Shown: piece by piece, positions 53,679 through 61,619 of the stretch
Layout of the letters: each line of letters begins with the position of its first letter
Numbering within the stretch: position 1 is the stretch's first letter
Assembly (NCBI GenBank): GCA_963745205.1
Contig: CAVUWX010000007.1
Coordinates: forward strand, 496,001-560,000
From: Hyphomicrobium_A sp963745205
GTDB taxonomy: Bacteria > Pseudomonadota > Alphaproteobacteria > Rhizobiales > Hyphomicrobiaceae
Reading direction: 5' to 3'
Length of the DNA: 64,000 bases
Made by a program: the position numbers and the translations under genes
The notes under the pieces: model-generated
The model's input: the letters and a program-made list of their open reading frames with translations, nothing else
Told to the model about the DNA's origin: nothing
Database searches by the model: none

Positions 53679-54836
53679 TTGAGCGAGGACACTGAATTTA
53701 CCTACGCGTGCCGTGCGACTACCGGTACTCGTAACTACCAAGAGGACAGCAGTGAAGTTTGGCGGCCGCGAGTTTACGCGGGGAAGTGTCAACCTTTACT
53801 TGCCGTGATCGCCGACGGTATGGGCGGGCATGTCTCGGGAGAAGTCGCTAGCAATTTAACGTGTCGGCGTTATATTGAAGCCTTTTCGTCGAGCAACGGA
53901 AACGTTGCCCAACGTTTGGACGAGGCGCTCTCGGCGAGCAATGAGGCATTAGAGTGCGCGATTCGCGATGACGCTGCGCTCAAGGGAATGGGCTCTACTT
54001 TCGTCGCTATCTACTTAGACTTTGATGGCCTGCGGTGGGTTAGCGTTGGCGACACGGCATTATTGCTGTACCGCAATGGGACATTGCGGCGGCTCAACGC
54101 CGACCATTCGCTCGGAGCGATGCTCAATCGTCAAGTCGAAGCAGGTCTCATACCGCCGGAAGCGGCGAAGAACGACCCGAGACGACGAGCTTTACGCTCA
54201 GCCCTGACAGGCGGTCAAATTCCATTGAAGGATTGCGAATTCAATCCTTATCCCCTTGAGACATCCGATCGGATTATCCTGGCAACCGACGGTTTGGAAG
54301 TACTTTCCGGTAACGAGATCGCATCGATTATCAAAGAACACGAACAGTCTTCGGTCGAAGCGATCGCGGGATCGTTAATGGTGGCCGTTGAAGAAAAGCA
54401 AGCAGAAAATCAGGACAACACGACCGTTATTGTTTTGCAGCTCGACAAACGACCGTTTGTGAACGACCAGCTCGATGACCAAGGTTCGAAAGCTGAAGCC
54501 GATACAGACCGGACAGTTATTATCGATACCAAGTCGAACGAAACGCCATCGAGCGAAAAGCGGCGAAAATGGTTTCCGCGACTGATTTCGCTGGTGGTTC
54601 TGGGGATGGCGGCAATCGCCTTGCTGGCATTCCAAATTTTGTCAACGCCACAAAGACACGCAAGTGTTCGCTCTGAGCGAACGACGATTGCGCTAACCAT
54701 TTTATGCAATGCAATGACCGGGGATGCTGCGGCGACACATCCCTGCAACTCGGCAAAGTGGAGGGCGAGCGCCAAATACTTTCATCTTAGCTACAAGGCA
54801 GCTCCACCAATCCAGAGCGCAATCCTAATCGCTTAA
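53679..54836 (+). CDS. PP2C-family Ser/Thr phosphatase, membrane-anchored
   Basis: 385 aa, TTG start at 53679. PP2C motifs: RNYQEDS, VIADGMGGHVSGEVAS, GMGSTFVAIY, VSVGDTALLLYRNG, ILATDGLEVL, NQDNTTVIVLQ (metal-binding Asp residues present). After residue 300 a membrane segment (LISLVVLGMAAIALLAFQIL) and a short periplasmic tail. It dephosphorylates proteins phosphorylated by the flanking kinases. Confidence 0.92.
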   Translation: MSEDTEFTYACRATTGTRNYQEDSSEVWRPRVYAGKCQPLLAVIADGMGGHVSGEVASNLTCRRYIEAFSSSNGNVAQRLDEALSASNEALECAIRDDAALKGMGSTFVAIYLDFDGLRWVSVGDTALLLYRNGTLRRLNADHSLGAMLNRQVEAGLIPPEAAKNDPRRRALRSALTGGQIPLKDCEFNPYPLETSDRIILATDGLEVLSGNEIASIIKEHEQSSVEAIAGSLMVAVEEKQAENQDNTTVIVLQLDKRPFVNDQLDDQGSKAEADTDRTVIIDTKSNETPSSEKRRKWFPRLISLVVLGMAAIALLAFQILSTPQRHASVRSERTTIALTILCNAMTGDAAATHPCNSAKWRASAKYFHLSYKAAPPIQSAILIA

Positions 54837-54876
54837 AGAGGTGCTCTCTAAGCTAAAAGTCACCTCGGTGATCTCG

Positions 54877-55833
54877 ATGTCCCATTCAAATGCCCTTCCA
54901 AATAAATTCTGCATTCACGAATACCAAATCGATGATGTTCTCGGTACCGGCGGTTTTGGCATAACTTATCTGGCGATTGATCGGCGCCTCAACTCACAGG
55001 TCGCTATAAAGGAATATTTTCCAGCAAGTTTGGCGATGCGTCGTCGAGATAAATGCACAGTTACCCCGGCCGATGCCGGTAAGGGCATTTACGATTGGGG
55101 CTTGGAAAAATTCCTAAAGGAGGCTGAGACGCTCGCCAGCCTGCAGCATTCTCATATTGTGGGTGTTAAGCGTTTGCTGCGCGCAAACGGTACGGCCTAC
55201 ATGGTGTTGGATTTCATCAATGGTCCTAACTTGAAGGAATGGCTGGCCCGGCTAGGTCGCCGCCCATCACAGGAAGAGCTGGATTTTATGCTGACTCAAA
55301 TCGTGGCCGCGCTTGACGTGGTGCATAGCAAGGAACTGCTGCACAGAGACATCTCGCCGCGAAATATAATGCTGACAAAAGAAGGAATTCCAATACTGAT
55401 TGATTTCGGTGCTGCACGTCAAATCGTTAGTGAGCGTTCGCAAACTTTTGCCGCCCTCCTCACTCCGGGGTATGCACCCTTTGAGCAGTATGTCGCCGCC
55501 GGACATGGTCAAGGTCCGTGGACTGACATATATGCTTTGTCGGCGACGATTTATGAGGCGATTACGGGAAAGGCGCCCCCTGAAGCCCCTGATAGAGCCC
55601 TTTCGGATACCTGCGTGCCGGCGGTTGAGTTGGGAAATGGGATTTACCGCAGACAATTTCTTGAGGCCCTGGATTGGGGTTTGCGACCAATGCCAAAGGA
55701 CCGACCGCAAAGCGTGCGTGAGTGGAAGCCAAAGTTGCTAGACTTGCAATCGACCTCGTCGTCTTTGGGAATTCGCGGCATCCGCGACAGGCTTCGTTGG
55801 CCGCGCATCGGGCAATGGCTCCTCCGAAGCTGA
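54877..55833 (+). CDS. Soluble Ser/Thr protein kinase
   Basis: 318 aa from the ATG at 54877 (MSHSNALPNKFCIHEYQIDD). Gly loop VLGTGGFGITYLA, AIKEYF (Lys), HRDISPRNIML (catalytic Asp), DFGAARQ, GPWTDIYALSATIYEAITG. Very similar in layout to the kinase at 51070-52599 (shared AIKE(F/Y)FP, GPWTDIY). No membrane segment. Stop lies 21 bp from the convergent cyclase gene. Confidence 0.92.
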   Translation: MSHSNALPNKFCIHEYQIDDVLGTGGFGITYLAIDRRLNSQVAIKEYFPASLAMRRRDKCTVTPADAGKGIYDWGLEKFLKEAETLASLQHSHIVGVKRLLRANGTAYMVLDFINGPNLKEWLARLGRRPSQEELDFMLTQIVAALDVVHSKELLHRDISPRNIMLTKEGIPILIDFGAARQIVSERSQTFAALLTPGYAPFEQYVAAGHGQGPWTDIYALSATIYEAITGKAPPEAPDRALSDTCVPAVELGNGIYRRQFLEALDWGLRPMPKDRPQSVREWKPKLLDLQSTSSSLGIRGIRDRLRWPRIGQWLLRS

Positions 55834-55854
55834 CTGTTTCCGCCGAGGAATGGA

Positions 55855-56718
55855 CTACCCAACGGTGTACAAGTTTTTAAGCTCCTCATCGGGGAAGTCT
55901 GGTAGTCGGTGTTTCCCGGCACAAGCCAGTTCCAAGTACGGTGCAAGCTCCTTGAATGCCGCCTCGCTAACAAAGACGCTCATTCTAAGGGCCGAGGCCA
56001 GTCTCTCCATTCGAAAGGTCATAATTAGATCCAACCCCGATAAAGGGTCTTCCCCAAGCACTCTATCGCCTCCGGCAAACACTTCGCCCCGGTGTACGAC
56101 AATCCGAAACGGCGGATCGGCGCGTTGCAATTGCTGCAGTTTGCGAATTGCACCGGCAATGTGCTCTGTGGGATGACCTCCAGCCACCCACACCGCGAGA
56201 CTGCCGTCGCCAAGATATTTACTGATTGTACCGCCATGCAGCTCGATGATCCTTTGACACTCCCCTGCCCAATTGCCGACGAGAATTGCCCATTCATTGC
56301 TTGGCAGTTTAGCAGCAAGTTTCGTCGAACCCACTATATCAGTGAGCATTAGCCAGCAGCTAACTTGCTTGACCTCGATGAGCGTCGACGAATCTGTCAC
56401 CGCAGAAGCCAATACACTTGCCGGCTGTCGGAACGTAAACTTTGTCTCACCAAACGCGAGAAGATCATTTTCAACGACGCGCGTCGGTAAAGTGACCCGC
56501 CGCCCGTTCACAAATGAACCGTTGCCGCTTCCGAGATCGACCAGCCAAAATTGGTCGAGGTCCTGGCAATGGATTAGCGCATGTCGGCGGGAAACCATTT
56601 TATCATCTAAGACAAACGTATTCCCTGGAGAGCGCCCAATCGTACAGTGACTGGCAACCGCCCACCGCTGCTTCTTGGGTCCCTCCAACCAAGCCTCAGG
56701 CGCGCCTCGTTTTTGCAT
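55855..56718 (-). CDS. FHA domain fused to a class III nucleotide cyclase
   Basis: 287 aa. FHA (residues about 20-100): CTIGRSPGNTFVLDDKMVSR RHA, GSGNGSFVNGR. Cyclase (about 120-285): LMLTDIVGSTKLAAKL (first metal Asp), GGTISKYLGDGSLAVWVAGG (second), VVHRGEVFAGGDRVLGEDPL SG. It makes cAMP or cGMP; FHA should tie its activity to the local phosphothreonine signalling. A palindromic site lies at its start. Confidence 0.9.
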   Translation of the reverse strand: MQKRGAPEAWLEGPKKQRWAVASHCTIGRSPGNTFVLDDKMVSRRHALIHCQDLDQFWLVDLGSGNGSFVNGRRVTLPTRVVENDLLAFGETKFTFRQPASVLASAVTDSSTLIEVKQVSCWLMLTDIVGSTKLAAKLPSNEWAILVGNWAGECQRIIELHGGTISKYLGDGSLAVWVAGGHPTEHIAGAIRKLQQLQRADPPFRIVVHRGEVFAGGDRVLGEDPLSGLDLIMTFRMERLASALRMSVFVSEAAFKELAPYLELACAGKHRLPDFPDEELKNLYTVG

Positions 56719-56733
56719 ATTCGCCCCGAAAAG

Positions 56734-56751
56734 GGTTCAAAATCTTGAACC
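56734..56751 (-). promoter_or_regulatory. Palindrome upstream of the cyclase gene
   Basis: GGTTCAAAATCTTGAACC: 7-bp arms around 4 bp, ending 16 bp before the start codon. Likely an operator; it is unlike the CRP-type sites. Confidence 0.55.
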
Positions 56752-57379
56752 TGTTCTCGCCGCTGCAAGAACTCGCGAGACCTCGCTCTATGGAGTCGCC
56801 TGGGAAGCGTGACCCTTGACCGAAGTTTCAACAAGGACCCAGTGCTGGAAATAATCGAGACATCTCAGCAGAGCTCGTTGAGCAGAAGATAGTCGAGCCG
56901 CTATGCATGCGCAAGCCGAACGGCGTTTAAGCGCAGCGTTCATCCCGTGGCGCGCCAGCTTGCTGAGGCGTGGCGATCGATGCGTTTCTTCGACAGAGCA
57001 TTGGTCGGGCGGTGTGAACAGGTCTGTATTCACCGTTTTCTCAACCGCTTGCACATCTGATGCCGCTGAGCGGATGATCACGAGACGCGCCCAAGTTCGA
57101 CTTTGCCTCGGATGCGGTCATCCTAGTGGGTGTCACTGCAGGGTGGTCGAGGTTTGTGGGAACGCTAAATCCGGCTTCGGCAGCCGAACTCAGAACCTTC
57201 AGAAACGCGTCGCCTGCAAGCACGGCCAACAGTTGATCCCAATCGTCTCCAGCAAATCCGAGCTCTACGACCTAATGAAAACTCGCCGGTGCTGCCCTGT
57301 TAAATCTGCCAGGATTGTTGCATGCGAAAGAAGGAGATGGGCTTTGCTCCATCCGCAATAAGCGCCCTCGGTCGAACGG
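56752..57379. other. Intergenic with a possible relic of an exported protein
   Basis: The reverse strand at about 57229-57160 (LLAVLAGDAFLKVLSSAAEA GFSV) resembles the start of the protein at 60008 (KLLAVPAAGFLALTALLSSS ADAGFSV), also at DNA level. The rest is not coding in any convincing way. Confidence 0.4.
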
Positions 57380-57802
57380 CTAAAAACCAATGCCCAACAG
57401 GGTGTGCCCTCCGCAGCCTAGATAGGTACAAGATCGAAGCGCACGGCTCTCGATGTGATTTCGTTGGTTCGTGCGCACCTGATGCGCGTCCGCTTCCGCG
57501 GCAGCTTCCGCAAGAGCTCTTGGGGCAGGATCTCCGCTAGCTTTGCGCTGCGCGTTCTCGGTGCCATTGGCGCTAATGCCAACGGAAGTCTGAGGCGGGT
57601 CCGCCATTACTTGCGAAATACCAATTGTTGCTACCACCTCGACCGGCATCTGTGAGGTACTCTGCCCACTCTCCGGCGCAAAATGGGAAACCGCCGGCGG
57701 CGCAAAGGCATCGACCAGCGCGGTCTGCCTTAGGTGAAGGCTCTGCCCGACAGCCAGAGCCGTTCCGGCCAAAACGAGCAAGCAACCAAGGATCATTTTC
57801 AT
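57380..57802 (-). CDS. Exported protein with C-terminal CTYLGCGG...GIGF
   Basis: 140 aa from the ATG at 57802 (MKMILGCLLVLAGTALAVGQ, signal peptide). Low-complexity middle, end RALRSCTYLGCGGHTLLGIGF (last 21 residues; core CTYLGCGG and GIGF). Shares this end with 49818-50069. Under the regulon promoter with the most perfect palindrome in the window. Confidence 0.75.
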   Translation of the reverse strand: MKMILGCLLVLAGTALAVGQSLHLRQTALVDAFAPPAVSHFAPESGQSTSQMPVEVVATIGISQVMADPPQTSVGISANGTENAQRKASGDPAPRALAEAAAEADAHQVRTNQRNHIESRALRSCTYLGCGGHTLLGIGF

Positions 57803-57848
57803 GAGGTGTTCCCTTTTGGATGACTGAGCAGGGCTCAAGGTTTGCCAC

Positions 57849-57892
57849 AAATTACCCCATGGCGCCGACCCGACGCTGTGACAATTGTCACA
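57849..57892 (-). promoter_or_regulatory. CRP-like class II promoter (16-bp perfect palindrome)
   Basis: TGTGACAATTGTCACA (57892-57877), 22 bp, TAATTT (57854-57849); 75 bp to the ATG. Confidence 0.8.
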
Positions 57893-58030
57893 CCGATCAC
57901 AGAGCCAACGTGATGCCTGAAAACTCGCAAGAGTAGCATTTTCGGGGCTCGAGCCGTCCGATGGAAAGAGCGAGGGGGTGAGAAACGTTCCCCCTCGCAA
58001 AGGTTATGGTGGGGATCGGCTGAGCCGTCG

Positions 58031-58420
58031 CTATCTCCCCGGCGGGGATGCGGCGACCTGCTCGAGTCCGGTGACGGCCATGGCTTGCGCACCCGGCTGA
58101 CAAGCAAAGTCGAGCGACTTGCCTGCGTTCACAGCAAAGCGCGCCGTCTTGCCGGCTTTAATGGCGGCTTCGAAGCGAGTCGCCACGAAGCGTGTTGCAT
58201 CATCGGCGTCGGGCGCGTCAGCAAACGTCATGACAAGTTTGCAGGTGCCGTCGTCGTTTAGAAAGTAGCCAACTGCAGCTTTTGCTTCGACGTTGAAGCT
58301 TACCGCCTGCAGCGGCTTCATCGTCAGCACGTCAGCGGCCTGAACCGCTACGGTCGCCGACAACGAAAGAACGGCCGCGATGGCCGTGGGGGCGAGGATC
58401 TTCTTCACAAAGTGCAGCAT
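58031..58420 (-). CDS. MKPLQAVSF-family small exported protein, second intact copy
   Basis: 129 aa from the ATG at 58420 (MLHFVKKILAPTAIAAVLSL), cleavage after VQA. Mature ADVLTMKPLQAVSFNVEAKA AVGYFLNDDGTCKLVMTF ... SLDFACQPGAQAMAV with the same two Cys as 31805-32152. Slightly longer end. Ribosome site GGAACACTATC. Confidence 0.85.
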   Translation of the reverse strand: MLHFVKKILAPTAIAAVLSLSATVAVQAADVLTMKPLQAVSFNVEAKAAVGYFLNDDGTCKLVMTFADAPDADDATRFVATRFEAAIKAGKTARFAVNAGKSLDFACQPGAQAMAVTGLEQVAASPPGR

Positions 58421-58480
58421 GATAGTGTTCCTTTCGATCAATGGGTTGCATTCTCGCATCGATTTCGTCGATGCTGAGCG

Positions 58481-58523
58481 ATCATGGAGCACTACCGCGG
58501 TGAGCGCTGTGGTATTTGCCACG
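58481..58523 (-). promoter_or_regulatory. CRP-like class II promoter, second MKPLQAVSF copy
   Basis: CGTGGCAAATACCACA (58523-58508), 21 bp, CATGAT (58486-58481); 88 bp to the start. The weakest palindrome of the set. Confidence 0.55.
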
Positions 58524-58650
58524 AGAAAAGACGTGATTTGCACTGCCGTTTGGCGGCCGCCGACTACGTGGTTTAGGTCACGCAGGAATTAACCTCGGGC
58601 ACATTTGTGGTGCCAATCTAATTCTAGATGCACATTGCTGCATCTCGCTA

Positions 58651-59821
58651 GTGTTCCGTCACTAACGGACGATTCCCAGCTGGCTGCAAATCAGTCAGTT
58701 TGCGGCCATGAGAGAGAGACATCTGCATTTATTTGAGCCCTTCGAACCGGGCTCGTCTTGAGCGGCTTGTTGCGGATCGCAATACGCGGAGCAAGGTTGT
58801 ATGGCGCGCGGGGATCGTGCTGGCGACGGCGGATGGCCTCGGCACGATGGCGATCATGCGGCGCACGGGCAAATCGAAGCCATGCGTATGGCGCTGGCAG
58901 GAGCGCTATGTCGCAGAAGGCGTCGAGGGCCTTCTGCGCGACAAGACGCGGCCCGCGCGCAAGAAGCCGCTCACAGCAGAGGTAAAGCTGAAGGTGCTGG
59001 CGAAGACGGCGAACGAGACGCCCGCCAATGCGACGCATTGGAGCGTGCGCACCATGGCCAAGGCAGATCGGCATCAGCCACACGAGCGTGCAGCGCATCT
59101 GGGCCGAGGCGGGCTTGAAGCCGCATCTGATGCGCAAATTCAAGCTCTCCAACGATCCGAAGTTCGAGGAAAAGGTCACGCGACGTCGTGGGTCTCTACA
59201 TGAACCCGCCGGACAAGGCGTTGGTGCTGTGCGTCGACGAGAAGAGCCAGATCCAGGCGCTCGACCGCACGCAGCCGGGCCTGCCTATGAAGAAGGGCCG
59301 CGCGGCGACAATGACGCACGACTACAAGCGCCACGGCACAACGACGCTGTTCGCCGCTTTGAACGTGAAGACCGGGCAGGTCATTGGCGAATGTCTGCCC
59401 CGCCATCGCGCCAAGGAATTCATCCGGTTCCTGAAGAAGATCGACCGGACCGTGAGCCAAGCATCTCGATCTCCACCTCGTCGTCGACAACTACACGACG
59501 CACAAGACAAAGGAAGTTCAGGCGTGGCTGGAGCAGGCATCCGCGCTTCAAATTGCACTTCATTCCGACTTCGTCGTCCTGGCTGAACCTCGTCGAGCGC
59601 TTCTTCGCCGAGATCACCAGGCAAGCGCATCCGGCGCGGCGTCTTCAAGAGCGTCGCCGAGTTGGAGGCCGCCATCGATGACTATCTCGACAGAAACAAT
59701 GCCATCCCAAAACCCTTCGTCTGGACAAAGACCGCCGAATATCATTCTTGAGAAAGAGCGTCGCGCGCTCGATGCCCTCGAAGCCGTCAAAAACGGGCAC
59801 CAAGCGTTAGAGTCAGAACAC
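58651..59821 (+). mobile_element. IS630-family element, transposase broken
   Basis: Ends GTGTTCCGTCACTAACG and CGTTAGAGTCAGAACAC with TA on both sides (58649-58650, 59822-59823), the IS630 target. The transposase is in several frames: RTGKSKPCVWRWQERYVAEG VEGLLRDKTRPARKKPL (HTH), CVDEKSQIQALDRTQPGLPM KKG (DDE), then VERFFAEITRQA. At least three frameshifts; inactive. Confidence 0.9.
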
Positions 59822-60007
59822 TAGCAGCAAACAAGTTTGCGAGTGCGGTCGTTCCTACTGACGCAATCATCGACTTCCATGGAGACGTCGCTCCTTGCCA
59901 TCGGGCTCACGCTCGCCTTCACGGGGGCCGGTGCGTTGGTGCTATGAGGTTTGCCGCCAGGCCCGGGGGTATGTCTTCAAACGGTGTCCGCGATCGCGCG
60001 TCCAGGC

Positions 60008-60463
60008 TTACATTCCGCAGCTAACCGATAGCGTCATGCCGGCAGATGCGAAGTAGTTCTTGCACGCAGTATCTGTGGATGCGGCAATGTTGTCGTGGGC
60101 CGTGGCGATCGAGGAGTTTTGTCTTTGGACGCTCTCAGTCGCGAGCTCGGATTGAACAGGTTTGGGCTCAACCTGCGTGGTCGCGACTGGCTTGCCGACT
60201 AGGGGGCTCGGGGTCTCGATTGTCGGCTTCGGCGGTCGCCAATTCATGGACTGATATGAGCGATTTCGAGCGGCGCCGTAGCTCTCATCGTCGTTTTCAG
60301 CGTCACCGTAATCGGTGTCGCACGTCTTGTGCAGGGTGGAAAAGGCCGTCGGCAGCTTGAGCTGAACACTGAAGCCGGCGTCGGCACTCGAACTAAGAAG
60401 GGCCGTCAAAGCAAGAAAACCGGCGGCAGGCACGGCCAACAGCTTGGTCATCGTCATCTCCAC
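60008..60463 (-). CDS. Exported hypothetical protein
   Basis: 151 aa; start MEMTMTKLL at 60463 or MTKLLAV at 60451. Signal peptide (LLAVPAAGFLALTALLSSSA, cleavage ADAG), mature part with four Cys (KTCDTDYGD, TACKNYF, SVSCGM) and a Pro/Thr linker. No family recognised. Under a regulon-type promoter. Confidence 0.75.
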   Translation of the reverse strand: MEMTMTKLLAVPAAGFLALTALLSSSADAGFSVQLKLPTAFSTLHKTCDTDYGDAENDDESYGAARNRSYQSMNWRPPKPTIETPSPLVGKPVATTQVEPKPVQSELATESVQRQNSSIATAHDNIAASTDTACKNYFASAGMTLSVSCGM

Positions 60464-60490
60464 AAGTTCGCAGCAGATCTTTATGGGGAA

Positions 60491-60533
60491 CCTCTACCGA
60501 TGCCGTCCTGCTTGCGCTGTGAGGAAAGTCACG
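60491..60533 (-). promoter_or_regulatory. CRP-like class II promoter of the 60008 protein
   Basis: CGTGACTTTCCTCACA (60533-60518), 21 bp, TAGAGG (60496-60491). Confidence 0.65.
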
Positions 60534-61185
60534 CAAGCGAACGTTTTTGTCTTTCTCATGTTCCCCAGGAGACAGCGCGTGAGTAACTAGCCCTGAGCGA
60601 TGCGAGCGGTGCCACGCGCCGTCGAGCGGATCTGCATGCGACTAGCAAGACCGGCGGAAAGGCGGATGGAGCACTCTAAGGACGCAGGCACGCATTAGCG
60701 CAGTCTCAAAAAGAGCTGCGTCTGCGGGCTTCGAAATCATGGTTGTTGGGATTTTGCAAGATCATCTCGGCCTCAATCAGGGCGGCGCCTGGTTGAAGTT
60801 CGCGGTTCGCGCGACCTTGGTTCGGTTGGGCACTGCAGCGCACCCGGTGGGCGCCGAAAGGGCGATCCGGTCGATGAGCTCGCGCCCGTTGGCTAGGACG
60901 AGGACAATGCCGCCTGCCTCGTTGTCAGGAGGAGGAGCTGAGGCTCATCGAACACCGCACGAGAAGCCCCGGCGTTTGAGCCGCCGACCAGCTGAAGACG
61001 CCGGCGTTCGACGGCGTGCGCGAGCCAGACATCATCGAGCTGCTGACCTTTGCTCACTTTTTGTGGTGAAGCTTCGGGGTCGGCCTGAGCGGTGACGCGC
61101 TGGTCCGTTCGTAACATCAAGCCGAAACTAGAATTTTGCCCGCGTAGCATTTCTCACAGTGCGAGCTGTTCGGCGCGGGTAAGGC
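60534..61185. other. Long stretch without a supported gene
   Basis: A possible extra CRP-like half-palindrome CGTAGCATTTCTCACA at 61143-61158 faces right with TAAGGC 21 bp on, but no gene follows on the plus strand until 61620. Confidence 0.45.
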
Positions 61186-61308
61186 CTAACCCATTACCGG
61201 GGATTGGAACCGACTGTGCTGACTATCACCTAGCTTTGCAACTCGGAAGACTTGCCTAATTGCCGACAGCGTGGTGCAACGGAGAATATGCTTCTTCGTC
61301 GCATTCAT
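61186..61308 (-). CDS. Possible 40-aa peptide under a regulon promoter
   Basis: ATG at 61308 behind AGGAGGGCGACC: MNATKKHILRCTTLSAIRQV FRVAKLGDSQ.... The start looks like a signal peptide that has lost its hydrophobic core, so this may be a frameshifted exported peptide. The promoter is 80 bp upstream. Confidence 0.4.
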   Translation of the reverse strand: MNATKKHILRCTTLSAIRQVFRVAKLGDSQHSRFQSPVMG

Positions 61309-61360
61309 GGTCGCCCTCCTGCGATGCGGTATGGTTCCTTTGCATCGGGATGACGAGGGG

Positions 61361-61403
61361 ATCATGTAGCACTGCGCAGATTGGCGCTGTGAGAATTGCC
61401 ACA
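61361..61403 (-). promoter_or_regulatory. CRP-like class II promoter
   Basis: TGTGGCAATTCTCACA (61403-61388), 21 bp, CATGAT (61366-61361). Confidence 0.65.
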
Positions 61404-61523
61404 CCGGATTGAGCAAGCGATACCCACCCCGCCGCGGGTGGGAAGCTCGTGACGGCTTTTGGCGGCAAACCTAAAGGACGCAGTTCCCTGCGTAACACCA
61501 TCTCAAAATAGATACTGCCCGTG

Positions 61524-61566
61524 CGTGGCATTTCTCACTGAGCGAGCATCGCGCGCTGCGCAATCT
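61524..61566 (+). promoter_or_regulatory. CRP-like class II promoter of the RDD/ClpP-like gene
   Basis: CGTGGCATTTCTCACT (61524-61539), 21 bp, CAATCT (61561-61566). The leader hairpin GGATCAATCCCGATCC and ribosome site TGGAGACTACCG follow; 81 bp to the ATG, as in the peptide genes. Confidence 0.65.
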
Positions 61567-61619
61567 CCGGCATGTTCATGGATCAATCCCGATCCTTGAG
61601 ACTTGAATGGAGACTACCG

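Noticed and set aside
56903..57361. 152-aa plus-strand frame
   Set aside because: Cys/Arg-rich without motif or start context; overlaps the relic of an exported protein on the other strand.
59879..59947. 22-aa hydrophobic frame METSLLAIGLTLAFTGAGALVL
   Set aside because: No ribosome site, no paralogue and no regulon promoter facing it.
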